Notes under the pieces: model-generated | Seen by the model: the letters and a program-made list of their open reading frames with translations, nothing else | The model's database searches: none | What the model was told of the DNA's origin: nothing | Shown: piece by piece, positions 34,025 to 41,610 of the stretch | Layout: each line of letters begins with the position of its first letter | Numbering within the stretch: the stretch's first letter is position 1 | Assembly: GCA_000431535.1 (NCBI GenBank) | Contig: HF991826.1 | Location: 18,071-65,845, forward strand | DNA length: 47,775 bases | Origin: Clostridium sp. CAG:678 | GTDB taxonomy: Bacteria; Bacillota; Clostridia; Oscillospirales; Acutalibacteraceae | Direction: 5' to 3' | Program-made: the position numbers and the translations under genes

Positions 34025-35376
34025 CAACTAAGTCTTTCTTTTACAACATTTGCAATATCATTTCCAAGGCGGGTGATCTGCTCCGTATCCATGCCCTCCA
34101 GCATCACTCTTACGAGCGGTTCCGTGCCGGAAACGCGCACAAGCACACGGCCGTCTCCGTGCAGTTCCATCTCTGCCTCCTGCACGGCGGAAATAATATA
34201 TTCATCGTTATTATATTTCTTTTTGCCCTCGTCTGTTACGGGCACATTGATAAGCACCTGCGGATACACGGTCATTACCTTAGAAAGCTGCGCCAGCGAA
34301 GCGCCGCTTTTCACAACCGTTTCAAGCAGTTTTACGGCGGACAGTTCGCCGTCTCCGGTGGTGGCGTGATCCAGAAAGATCACATGACCGCTCTGCTCGC
34401 CGCCGATATTATAACCGTCTTTGAGCATTCTTTCAAGCACATATCTGTCACCAACCGCAGTTTTGGCGCATTTTATGCCGTTATCCTCACAGAATTTAAA
34501 AAATCCCATATTGCTCATAACGGTAACCACCGCTGTATTTTTGGCAAGTTTCTTCTCCTGTTTCATCTGCGTTGCGCAGATCGCGATGACCTTATCGCCG
34601 TCTACGATCTCTCCGTTTTCATCCACGGCAAGCATTCTGTCCGCATCGCCGTCAAACGCGATACCGAGATCCAGTTTGTTTGCTTTTACAAATTCGGCGA
34701 GTTCCTCCATATGCGTGGAACCGCAGTTCAGATTGATATTCACGCCGTTCGGCGTATCGGAAAGCATATGGCATTTGGCGCCGAGACGTGTGAAGATCTC
34801 TTTTGCGCAAACGCTTGCAGAGCCGTTTGCCGTATCTATCGCTATATTCAGGCCATCAAAACTCACCTCAGAAACGGAAACGATATGCTCGATATAATCT
34901 TCTACGGCGGTTTTGCAGTATGTTCTTCTGCCCACATCGCCGCCTGTTTTTAATTCAATTTGATCCGGCGAATCCAAAATGATCGCCTCAATTTCATCCT
35001 CCACGGAATCCGGAAGTTTATAACCGGTTGACTGAAAGATCTTTATGCCGTTATATTCACACGGATTGTGCGAGGCGGAGATCATAACGCCTGCCTCACA
35101 GCCGTATTTGCCCACAAGATATGCGATTGCCGGCGTAGGCACAACGCCAACCGAAAGCACATTTACGCCTACCGAGCAAAAGCCGGCAGTCAGCGCCGCC
35201 TCCAGCATATCGCCGGACGCACGTGTATCCCTGCCGATCATGACCGTGGGGCGCTGATCCCCGGCGCGTTTCAGCAGGATCTCTGCCGCTGCCATACCGA
35301 TTTTCATAGCAAGTTCATTGGTAAGATCTTTATTGGCAACGCCTCTTACGCCGTCTGTTCCAAAAAGTCTGCCCAT
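34024..35376 (-). CDS. glmM: phosphoglucosamine mutase
   Basis: The 450-residue enzyme converts glucosamine-6-phosphate to glucosamine-1-phosphate for UDP-GlcNAc and peptidoglycan. It opens with MGRLFGTDGVRGVAN; the phosphoserine site is Ser102 in ISASHNP, the metal site is DGDADR, and the sugar site is GGEQSGH. An AAGGGTGG box precedes the ATG at 35376. The frame extends to 35481 without a supported start. Confidence 0.96.
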   Translation of the reverse strand: MGRLFGTDGVRGVANKDLTNELAMKIGMAAAEILLKRAGDQRPTVMIGRDTRASGDMLEAALTAGFCSVGVNVLSVGVVPTPAIAYLVGKYGCEAGVMISASHNPCEYNGIKIFQSTGYKLPDSVEDEIEAIILDSPDQIELKTGGDVGRRTYCKTAVEDYIEHIVSVSEVSFDGLNIAIDTANGSASVCAKEIFTRLGAKCHMLSDTPNGVNINLNCGSTHMEELAEFVKANKLDLGIAFDGDADRMLAVDENGEIVDGDKVIAICATQMKQEKKLAKNTAVVTVMSNMGFFKFCEDNGIKCAKTAVGDRYVLERMLKDGYNIGGEQSGHVIFLDHATTGDGELSAVKLLETVVKSGASLAQLSKVMTVYPQVLINVPVTDEGKKKYNNDEYIISAVQEAEMELHGDGRVLVRVSGTEPLVRVMLEGMDTEQITRLGNDIANVVKERLS

Positions 35377-35416
35377 TATAATCCACCCTTTGCAAATTGT
35401 TATTAAATAGAAAAAA

Positions 35417-36448
35417 TCAAAGCAGGGTCTGCTGCCCTTCCTGCTCAATACCGAGATGTTTATACGCTGCAGAGGAAACACATCTGCCGCGCGGCGTTCT
35501 GCTCAAAAAGCCGATCTGCATCAGATACGGCTCATACACATCCTCGATGGTAACCGCCTCTTCGCCGATGGCGGCGGCGATCGTTTCCAGCCCTACGGGG
35601 CCGCCGTTATAATTTTTGATCATCGTTGTTAAAAGTCGCCTGTCTACTGCATCCAGACCAAGGTCGTCTACTTCCATTCTGGAAAGCGCGTCGCTTGCGG
35701 CCTCTTCGGTGATCACGCCGTTGTATTTGACCTGTGCAAAATCACGGCTCCTTTTTAAAAGCCTGTTTGCGATACGCGGTGTGCCGCGCGAGCGCGAGGC
35801 GATCATGGCGGCGCCTTGATCATCTATCTCTATGCCGAGAATACCGGCGCTGCGCTTGACGATAACGGAAAGTTCCTGCGGCGTATAAAGCTCCAGGCGG
35901 AAGATCACGCCGAATCTGTCCCTAAGCGGCGCGGAAAGCTGACCTGCTCTTGTGGTTGCGCCCACAAGGGTGAAATTCGGAAGATCCAGCCGGATTGACC
36001 TGGCGGACGGGCCTTTGCCGATGATGATATCAAGGGCTCTGTCCTCCATAGCGGGGTAGAGCACCTCTTCCACGCTACGGTTCAGGCGGTGTATCTCATC
36101 AATAAAGAGCACATCGCCCTCCTGCAGATTCGTCAGCAGTGCGGCAAGATCGCCCTGCTTTTCGATTGCCGGACCGCTTGTGATGCGAATATTGACACCC
36201 ATCTCATTGGCAATGATTCCGGCAAGCGTAGTTTTGCCGAGGCCGGGAGGGCCATAGAGCAAAACATGATCAAGCGCCTCTCCCCTTGCCTTTGCCGCTT
36301 TAATATAAACCGATAAATTCTCTTTTACTTTATCCTGCCCGATATAATCCGTTAACTGCTTGGGGCGAAGGCTGTTTTCCAGATCTCCGTCAGCAGGCGA
36401 AAACTCCGTTGACACGATTCTGTTTTCGTAATCCGTTTCCTGCATCAT
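35417..36448 (-). CDS. ruvB: Holliday junction branch migration helicase RuvB
   Basis: The 343-residue AAA+ motor has Walker [10 protein letters not shown], Walker B FIDEIHRL, the RuvB-specific [12 protein letters not shown] opening and the sensor piece LVGATTRAG. The C-terminal winged helix ends with [11 protein letters not shown]. It drives branch migration with RuvA. The gene follows ruvA with a 12-base gap. Confidence 0.97.
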   Translation of the reverse strand: MMQETDYENRIVSTEFSPADGDLENSLRPKQLTDYIGQDKVKENLSVYIKAAKARGEALDHVLLYGPPGLGKTTLAGIIANEMGVNIRITSGPAIEKQGDLAALLTNLQEGDVLFIDEIHRLNRSVEEVLYPAMEDRALDIIIGKGPSARSIRLDLPNFTLVGATTRAGQLSAPLRDRFGVIFRLELYTPQELSVIVKRSAGILGIEIDDQGAAMIASRSRGTPRIANRLLKRSRDFAQVKYNGVITEEAASDALSRMEVDDLGLDAVDRRLLTTMIKNYNGGPVGLETIAAAIGEEAVTIEDVYEPYLMQIGFLSRTPRGRCVSSAAYKHLGIEQEGQQTLL

Positions 36449-36460
36449 TTCAACCTCTTA

Positions 36461-37066
36461 TCATAGATTTTTTGACAACTGCCTTAAGCCCTGCCGGATC
36501 ATCTCATCGGCGGGAAGTGAACTGTCCATCGCGCCGACTGCAGCGGCGGCATCACTTTTGCTGAACCCGAGCGCAACCAGCGCGGCGACCGCCTCCCCTG
36601 CCGGGGAATCCTCCGCAACAGACGCGGCGGCGGAAACGGAACTTTCGGAAGACGAAAGCGTAACGCCTGCCATTTTATCTTTCAGTTCCAGCACGATCCT
36701 TTCGGCTATCTTTTTACCGACGCCGTTTGCTCTTGTTATGGCTTTCGTATCACCGGCGGCAACTGCGAGCGACAGTTTATCCGCGCTCATTTCCGAAAGG
36801 ATGGACACCGCCGCTTTCGGGCCGACCCCGGAAACGGAGATCAGCAGTTTGAACGCACGCAGTTCATTTTCTGTTTTAAACCCATAAAGATCCAGCGCGT
36901 CTTCCTTTACGGAAAGATAAGTATAAAGGCGGATCTGATCGCCGATCCTGCCGGCGTTTGCTGCCGTGGCAACCGAGGTAAAACATTTGAACCCTACGCC
37001 GCCGCATTCCACAACCAGAAACTGATCGCCGATATAAGTTAATTCACCTGTAAGACTGTATATCAT
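36461..37066 (-). CDS. ruvA: Holliday junction branch migration protein RuvA
   Basis: The 201-residue protein opens with MIYSLTGELTYIGDQFLVVE, the OB-fold of RuvA. Helix-hairpin-helix motifs follow (LLISVSGVGPKAAVSIL and ITRANGVGKKIAERIVLEL), then a flexible Ala/Ser-rich linker and a C-terminal domain III (AVAALVALGFSKSDAAAAV) that binds RuvB. Confidence 0.97.
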   Translation of the reverse strand: MIYSLTGELTYIGDQFLVVECGGVGFKCFTSVATAANAGRIGDQIRLYTYLSVKEDALDLYGFKTENELRAFKLLISVSGVGPKAAVSILSEMSADKLSLAVAAGDTKAITRANGVGKKIAERIVLELKDKMAGVTLSSSESSVSAAASVAEDSPAGEAVAALVALGFSKSDAAAAVGAMDSSLPADEMIRQGLRQLSKNL

Positions 37067-37097
37067 AAAACATTCCTCTTAATAAAGCAATTGCGTA

Positions 37098-37598
37098 TCA
37101 CAAACCGGACGCCATGGAACCGAGCAGGCTGCCGCTGCAGTGCGCGTGGCAGATCGCCATAGCAAGCGCGTCGGCAGTGTCGTCAGGTTTCGGGATCGAT
37201 TCCAGATTCAGGATGATCCTTGTCATCTCCTGCACCTGTTTTTTGACCGCTCTGCCGTAGCCGGTTACGGACTGTTTTACCTGAAGCGGCGTATATTCCG
37301 CGATCTGAAGCCCGTTCTGCTGCGCGGCAAGCGTGATCACGCCCCTTGCCTGCGCCACATCAATCACCGTTTTTGCATTGTTGTTATAAAAAAGCTTTTC
37401 CATGCTTAAAACCTGAGGCTCATACTTTTTTATGATTTCGCAAATGCCGCTGTAGATATCGCATAATCTAAACGGAAACGGCGTTTTGGCGCTGGTTGTA
37501 ACCGCGCCGTAATCGATCACTTTAAATTTGTTTGCCCTGTATTCCAGAACGCCCCAGCCGATGATTGCGTAGCCGGGATCTATGCCTAAAATTACCAT
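37098..37598 (-). CDS. ruvC: Holliday junction resolvase RuvC
   Basis: The 166-residue nuclease resolves Holliday junctions as a dimer. It has the RNase H-like fold with acidic residues in MVILGIDPGYAIIGWG (Asp7), SMEKLFY (Glu), and the C-terminal KPDDTADALAMAICH. It heads the ruvCAB unit behind a clear promoter; the order ruvC-ruvA-ruvB is standard. Confidence 0.97.
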   Translation of the reverse strand: MVILGIDPGYAIIGWGVLEYRANKFKVIDYGAVTTSAKTPFPFRLCDIYSGICEIIKKYEPQVLSMEKLFYNNNAKTVIDVAQARGVITLAAQQNGLQIAEYTPLQVKQSVTGYGRAVKKQVQEMTRIILNLESIPKPDDTADALAMAICHAHCSGSLLGSMASGL

Positions 37599-37628
37599 AG
37601 TACATACTGCTCCATAATAATTTAAACA

Positions 37629-37657
37629 ATTATATCATATTGCATTTTGTTTATCAA
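37629..37657 (-). promoter_or_regulatory. predicted sigma-A promoter of the ruvCAB-glmM-ecf unit
   Basis: Minus strand TTGATA (37657-37652), 17-base spacer, TATAAT (37634-37629), 31 bases before the ruvC ATG. No SOS-type LexA box of the CGAACRNRYGTTYG kind was seen. Confidence 0.72.
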
Positions 37658-37698
37658 TAAAAATAATATTAAACTTATGTCTAAAATATTTTGGGGTC

Positions 37699-37731
37699 AA
37701 AAACAAATACGGCTGAATCAACATTCAGCCG
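37699..37731 (-). terminator. terminator after the flavodoxin-fold gene
   Basis: Perfect 9-bp stem CGGCTGAAT with ATTCAGCCG and a 4-base loop, then TATTTGTTTTTG on the minus strand, 8 bases after the stop. Confidence 0.8.
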
Positions 37732-37738
37732 CAGCAGA

Positions 37739-38308
37739 TCACAAAAGCGGATTTTTGGAAAGCCCCTTTAACTGGTGTATAAATTTTTGCAGTTCCACAA
37801 CGTTAAACGTATACATGCCGAGATCCGTATTCGGAATAAAATATCTGGCGCACACGTCGCCGTTGAGAACCTCAAACGCCTGTTTGAGCGTTTTGGTCAT
37901 ATAATCGGCGCTGGAACGCGCGTTTGAGCCTGAAACGATCACAACGCCCACCTTTTTATGCTTTTTTACAGGCGGATTGGCGCCGCGCTTGAATCTGGCG
38001 CTGTAATAACGCTGAAACCGGTCTATCACTGCCTTGAGGGGCGCAGGAAAAAAGTTATTGTAAACGGGTGTAAAGAAGGCGATAAAATCCGCCTCCTCAA
38101 AATCCTCAAAAAAGATATCCAGATCTTTATTTGAACACCCGTCATGATATTCGCAATACTTGCAGTCCGTGCACGGGGCAGGCGCAAGATCATAAACATT
38201 ATATTCCCGGATATCACAGTCCAGAAAATACGGTTTCACCTGCTTTGCAAGTTCAGAAGAGACGCCGTCCTTTCTGGGGGAACCGTTTATAATTAAAAAA
38301 GTCTTCAT
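37739..38308 (-). CDS. flavodoxin-fold NAD(P)H-dependent FMN reductase family protein
   Basis: The 189-residue protein opens with the FMN-phosphate site INGSPRKDGVSSELAK. It has a Cys cluster (CTDCKYCEYHDGC) at about 48-60 and the FMN-binding stretch FFTPVYNNFFPAPLKAVIDRFQRYY, as in the iron-sulfur flavoprotein and FMN reductase group of clostridia. The Cys cluster is shaped like CxxCxxCxxxxxC, so an iron-sulfur centre is plausible; electron partner and substrate are unknown. It is transcribed alone from an extended -10 promoter. Confidence 0.87.
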   Translation of the reverse strand: MKTFLIINGSPRKDGVSSELAKQVKPYFLDCDIREYNVYDLAPAPCTDCKYCEYHDGCSNKDLDIFFEDFEEADFIAFFTPVYNNFFPAPLKAVIDRFQRYYSARFKRGANPPVKKHKKVGVVIVSGSNARSSADYMTKTLKQAFEVLNGDVCARYFIPNTDLGMYTFNVVELQKFIHQLKGLSKNPLL

Positions 38309-38323
38309 TTCATCACCGTTTTT

Positions 38324-38352
38324 ATTATAGCACTTTTACCTATTGAGTTAAA
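38324..38352 (-). promoter_or_regulatory. predicted promoter of the flavodoxin-fold gene
   Basis: Minus strand TTTAAC (38352-38347), 17-base spacer ending in TGC, TATAAT (38329-38324), giving an extended -10 about 16 bases before the ATG. Confidence 0.65.
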
Positions 38353-38435
38353 TAGTGAAATGTGGTATAAATTAAATAATATACATAATTTGGATAAATC
38401 ATTATCTTTATTCTGTTTGATTGCTGGTGAAAAGT

Positions 38436-39602
38436 ATGAGCAAACTTTTGATTCGGATCTTTATCAAAAACAAACGTCTTTCCGCTTCGCAGGAAAGGGA
38501 GCGGTACGGTGTTCTTTCCGGCGCAGTGGGGATCCTTTGCAACCTGCTGCTGTGCGCCTTTAAATTTGCGGTTGGCGCGTTTACAAATTCCGTTTCCATA
38601 ACGGCGGACGCGGTAAACAACCTCTCAGACGCAAGTTCCAATATCGTTACGATCGCCGGGGCAAAACTCTCCGGCAAGCCGGTAGATGATGAACATCCGT
38701 TCGGCCACGGAAGAATCGAATATATCAGCGGTCTGATTATTTCTTTTCTGATCTTTCTGATGAGTTTTGAACTGCTGAAAAGCAGTGTGGAAAAGTTGAT
38801 CCACCCGGAGGAAGTTCACTTCAGCGCCGCATCCATGATCATCCTGATTGCGGCGATCCTTGTAAAACTCTGGATGGCGTTTTTCAACAACGTGATCTAT
38901 AAAGAAACGGAAAACGTAAATGCAAAAGCAGTAAGGCAGGACAGTTTGAATGACTGTATCGCTACCGCAGCTACCGTTGCGGCGCTCTTGATCTCGCACT
39001 TTACCGATTTCGTCTACGCGGATGGAATCATGGGAATCATTGTGGCGATCCTGATCTTCGTTTCCGGCGTTGGCATTGTAAAAGACATATCCAGCCGGCT
39101 GCTCGGCAGGGCGCCCTCCCCGGAACTGGTTAAAGAAATTGAGGATATCATGCTTTCTCAGGACTGCATTTACGGCGTGCACGATTTGATCGTACACGAT
39201 TACGGCCCCGGCCGGATCATTGCCTCCGCGCACGCGGAAGTGCCCTGCGATGCAGATATACTTGCCGTGCACGACGTGATTGATATTACGGAAAAGATCA
39301 TTAGTAAAAAACTTGGCATCATGATGTGCATCCACATGGATCCCATCGCCGTGAATGACGAAACGATCAACGCATACCGTGATTTCATGGCAGAAATCAT
39401 AAAAGAATACGATGCGCGTTTTACATTTCACGATTTCAGAGTGGTTGACGGACGGCAAAAAACGAATTTCATCTTTGATCTTGTCATTCCGCACCAGTAC
39501 CCCAAGCCAAAGCAGGAGATCATTGCAGATTTGCAAAATGCCGTAAACAAAAAGAAAGACAATATTTTTCTTGTTATAACCGTGGAACACAGCTTTGTGT
39601 AA
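38436..39602 (+). CDS. cation diffusion facilitator family transporter
   Basis: The 388-residue membrane exporter of divalent metals opens with a cytoplasmic stretch and six hydrophobic helices. Metal-site motifs in helix 2 (ITADAVNNLSDASSN) and helix 5 (DSLNDCIATAATV), plus the CDF hallmark HPFGHGRIEYI, are present. The C-terminal cytoplasmic domain (about 220-388) is longer than usual and His/Asp-rich (VHDLIVHDYGPGR, HAEVPCDAD, HVDVIDI-like HDVIDITEK), with an extra segment after the normal end. Zn, Fe or Mn cannot be distinguished. The ATG at 38436 has GGTGAAAAG ahead; an in-frame TTG lies five codons upstream. Confidence 0.92.
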   Translation: MSKLLIRIFIKNKRLSASQERERYGVLSGAVGILCNLLLCAFKFAVGAFTNSVSITADAVNNLSDASSNIVTIAGAKLSGKPVDDEHPFGHGRIEYISGLIISFLIFLMSFELLKSSVEKLIHPEEVHFSAASMIILIAAILVKLWMAFFNNVIYKETENVNAKAVRQDSLNDCIATAATVAALLISHFTDFVYADGIMGIIVAILIFVSGVGIVKDISSRLLGRAPSPELVKEIEDIMLSQDCIYGVHDLIVHDYGPGRIIASAHAEVPCDADILAVHDVIDITEKIISKKLGIMMCIHMDPIAVNDETINAYRDFMAEIIKEYDARFTFHDFRVVDGRQKTNFIFDLVIPHQYPKPKQEIIADLQNAVNKKKDNIFLVITVEHSFV

Positions 39603-39619
39603 CAACCTGCAGCAAAATC

Positions 39620-39655
39620 AGCGCCCACCTGAATATCAGGCGGGCGTTATTTTTT
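39620..39655 (+). terminator. rho-independent terminator after the cation exporter
   Basis: An 11-bp stem with one A-C mismatch (CGCCCACCTGA with TCAGGCGGGCG, 39622-39646) is followed by TTATTTTTT on the plus strand, 18 bases after the stop. Confidence 0.85.
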
Positions 39656-39742
39656 ACTACGGCTGGCAAAACCGTTTATTGCGTTTCAAAAAAAAGAGAA
39701 TACATGTATTTTACGAAAACCGTCAATCCGAATACGGTTTGA

Positions 39743-39956
39743 TCACCAAATACCGTAAAAATACTTTTTGATGTTACCGGCATCAGGATAATGCAACCGG
39801 TCAATCCGCTCTATCACAAGGCTGGCGTCGTAGTGCACATCTACCGTCTTCACTTCAACATTTTCAGGCTTTATGCTTACCACACCCGCCCGCGCAATAT
39901 TTCTGCTTTGCGCGGGGGAGGTTGCTGTGTATATTCGTTATAATGCCGATTTTCAT
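39743..39956 (-). pseudogene. metallophosphoesterase remnant with internal deletion and frameshift
   Basis: The ATG at 39956 has an AGGTG box 5 bases ahead and reads MKIGIITNIHSNLPRA, the start of a calcineurin-like phosphoesterase, in which the first metal motif is normally DIHSN or DIHGN (here Asp is Asn). This frame stops after 31 codons. In the next frame the sequence continues as GVVSIKPENVEVKTVDV and VIERIDRLHYPDAGNIKK, ending at a TGA at 39743-39745; this looks like the normal C-terminal end of the same family. Roughly 150 or more middle codons are missing. It fills most of the 438-base gap between the cation exporter and the OmpA-like lipoprotein gene. A small intact unrelated gene is less likely, since neither frame alone is plausible. 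Confidence 0.6.
39889..39916. repeat. 9-bp perfect inverted repeat at the deletion point of the remnant
   Basis: CCCGCGCAA and TTGCGCGGG are separated by 10 bases. The repeat lies exactly where the two halves of the metallophosphoesterase frame meet. It could be a replication-slippage scar or a leftover transcript hairpin. Confidence 0.6.
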
Positions 39957-39995
39957 GATTTCACCTGCAAAAATAAACACAAAATATCTGTTTTC

Positions 39996-40023
39996 ATAAT
40001 AACACAAAGTGAAATTCTTTCAA
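39996..40023 (-). promoter_or_regulatory. possible promoter kept in front of the metallophosphoesterase remnant
   Basis: Minus strand TTGAAA (40023-40018), 16-base spacer, TATTAT (40001-39996), about 40 bases before the remnant ATG. Confidence 0.35.
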
Positions 40024-40040
40024 AGCCATTTTAATAAAAA

Positions 40041-41558
40041 TTAATTATCAATATTGACTATAAATCTGAAAGATACCCTGCGGCTGGGTTCTATATCTAC
40101 ATTTCCGTCTGCATCATACACGGGCCTGCTTTGCGAATATCCGACCGTTTCCAAAGTAGGAGCGAGTTTAGAAGTGTCAACACCCGTTTCGCCGGACAGG
40201 CAGTAATTCTTTACGTTTTCCGCTCTTTTCTCTGACAGCGGCATGCCGCCCTCATATGTAGTTCCGGAGACCGGGGCAATGTGCCCTTCCACCATAGTTT
40301 TGGCTATAAAGCCGTCATATTTTTCATTATAGATTATGGAAGTGTATGCCTTTAAAAATTTATTTAAGAACTCCTTGCCCTCACTGGTAAGTTCCGCTGA
40401 ATCTCCGCCGAAAAGGACAGTCGCATCCATTGCAATCTCACCTGTTGCGCGGTTGATCTGAACAGAAATCCCGTTTGCCTTGAACTCGTTATAGAGATCA
40501 TCATAAAGATCCGCTTTTTTCTCAGCGATTTCTTTCATTGTTTCTTCATCGATTGCATCCGTATCAATCCCTTCGGACTTCATAACCCTTGCTTCTCTCT
40601 GCGTAATATCATCCGTATAATCATAGATCTTATCGCCGTCAAAAAGCATAATACCAAACGAGTTTAAATACGGGTAACCGGTACACTGCGTGATATAAGC
40701 ATACTGTTGAATCACATTTTGTTCATTACCTTCTGCATCTGTATAAGAGAGATAAACCGTACATCTGCCGTCATCAGACAGTTTAAAAGCGGAATTCTGA
40801 TAATAACTTCCGTCTCTGGAAACCGCATAGTTTATAACGGAATCCTGCTGAGACGCAAAATAATCCAGTTCGTCGATCAGCGGCGTCTTTTCGGTGGAAT
40901 AGCCATGCATGGTGGTTTCGCTTTTATTATTATCTGTGAAAGAATATGCTGTTAATTCCAGCGTATCCGTCCCGTCTGTAAGCGTAAGATAGGGTCCGCA
41001 CAGTGAAAACTCATATTCAAAAATAACATCATCGAGATCGTAGGAAAAGTCATCAGCCGACGAGCTTGTTTCCGTAAGCACGGTATATTTCACTTTGTTT
41101 CCGTTTACTTCATAAGTGCATGGAACCGTACCTGTTTCATCGCCAACAATAAAACTCAGTGCAGCGACTTCCCTGTCTGTTACCTGTTTGAAGTTAGCCT
41201 CAATATCGGGCAAAAACTTTGCGCCGGAATATACGGCAACCGGTAATGAAGAAGTATTAAAAGTCCCGTTATCAAACGCAATATCTTTAAAATTCAATTC
41301 TTTCTTGGTTTTATTCAGATCTTTCTCCAGATTGTTTACGGCATAAACGCCGTGAAGCATATTCGCATCAAACTGAACTGCGGAGAAGATCTGATTCGGG
41401 TCTATAGAATCCTGAACGTCTGTGAATATCGTTTCAGGATCTGTTTCATTATGGTTAAAGTACCAAACTTTTGTATCGCCCTCCCGAACGCTTTTGCTGC
41501 AAGCGGCAAAAGCGAACACAATGGTAAAGATCATCAAAACCGATACGATTTTTTTCAT
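40041..41558 (-). CDS. lipoprotein with C-terminal OmpA/MotB-like peptidoglycan-binding domain
   Basis: The 505-residue product has a lipoprotein signal peptide ending at Cys20 (FAFAACSKS). The middle (about 30-360) is a unique, Asp/Thr/Ser-rich beta-type region with no domain I recognise. The last 135 residues or so form an OmpA-like domain: ATVLFGGDSAELTSEGKEFLN, the helix motif LSEKRAENVKNYCL, ETVGYSQSRP and the closing SRRVSFRF, which bind diaminopimelate in related proteins. Such domains are usual in Gram-negative envelopes and in MotB, and less usual on a Gram-positive lipoprotein. It is the last gene of the cluster with the 1229-residue kinase, 52 bases downstream of it, so it may be the cell-wall end of that pathway. 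No flagellar genes are near. Confidence 0.82.
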   Translation of the reverse strand: MKKIVSVLMIFTIVFAFAACSKSVREGDTKVWYFNHNETDPETIFTDVQDSIDPNQIFSAVQFDANMLHGVYAVNNLEKDLNKTKKELNFKDIAFDNGTFNTSSLPVAVYSGAKFLPDIEANFKQVTDREVAALSFIVGDETGTVPCTYEVNGNKVKYTVLTETSSSADDFSYDLDDVIFEYEFSLCGPYLTLTDGTDTLELTAYSFTDNNKSETTMHGYSTEKTPLIDELDYFASQQDSVINYAVSRDGSYYQNSAFKLSDDGRCTVYLSYTDAEGNEQNVIQQYAYITQCTGYPYLNSFGIMLFDGDKIYDYTDDITQREARVMKSEGIDTDAIDEETMKEIAEKKADLYDDLYNEFKANGISVQINRATGEIAMDATVLFGGDSAELTSEGKEFLNKFLKAYTSIIYNEKYDGFIAKTMVEGHIAPVSGTTYEGGMPLSEKRAENVKNYCLSGETGVDTSKLAPTLETVGYSQSRPVYDADGNVDIEPSRRVSFRFIVNIDN

Positions 41559-41610
41559 AATACTAAAACTCCTTATGTATAGTTATTTCTCAATCGAAAT
41601 GATCACAAAT

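Noticed and set aside
35377-35481. N-terminal extension of glmM
   Set aside because: It has no ribosome site and is unlike the family; the ATG at 35376 has AAGGGTGG and gives the normal MGRLFGTDGVRG start.
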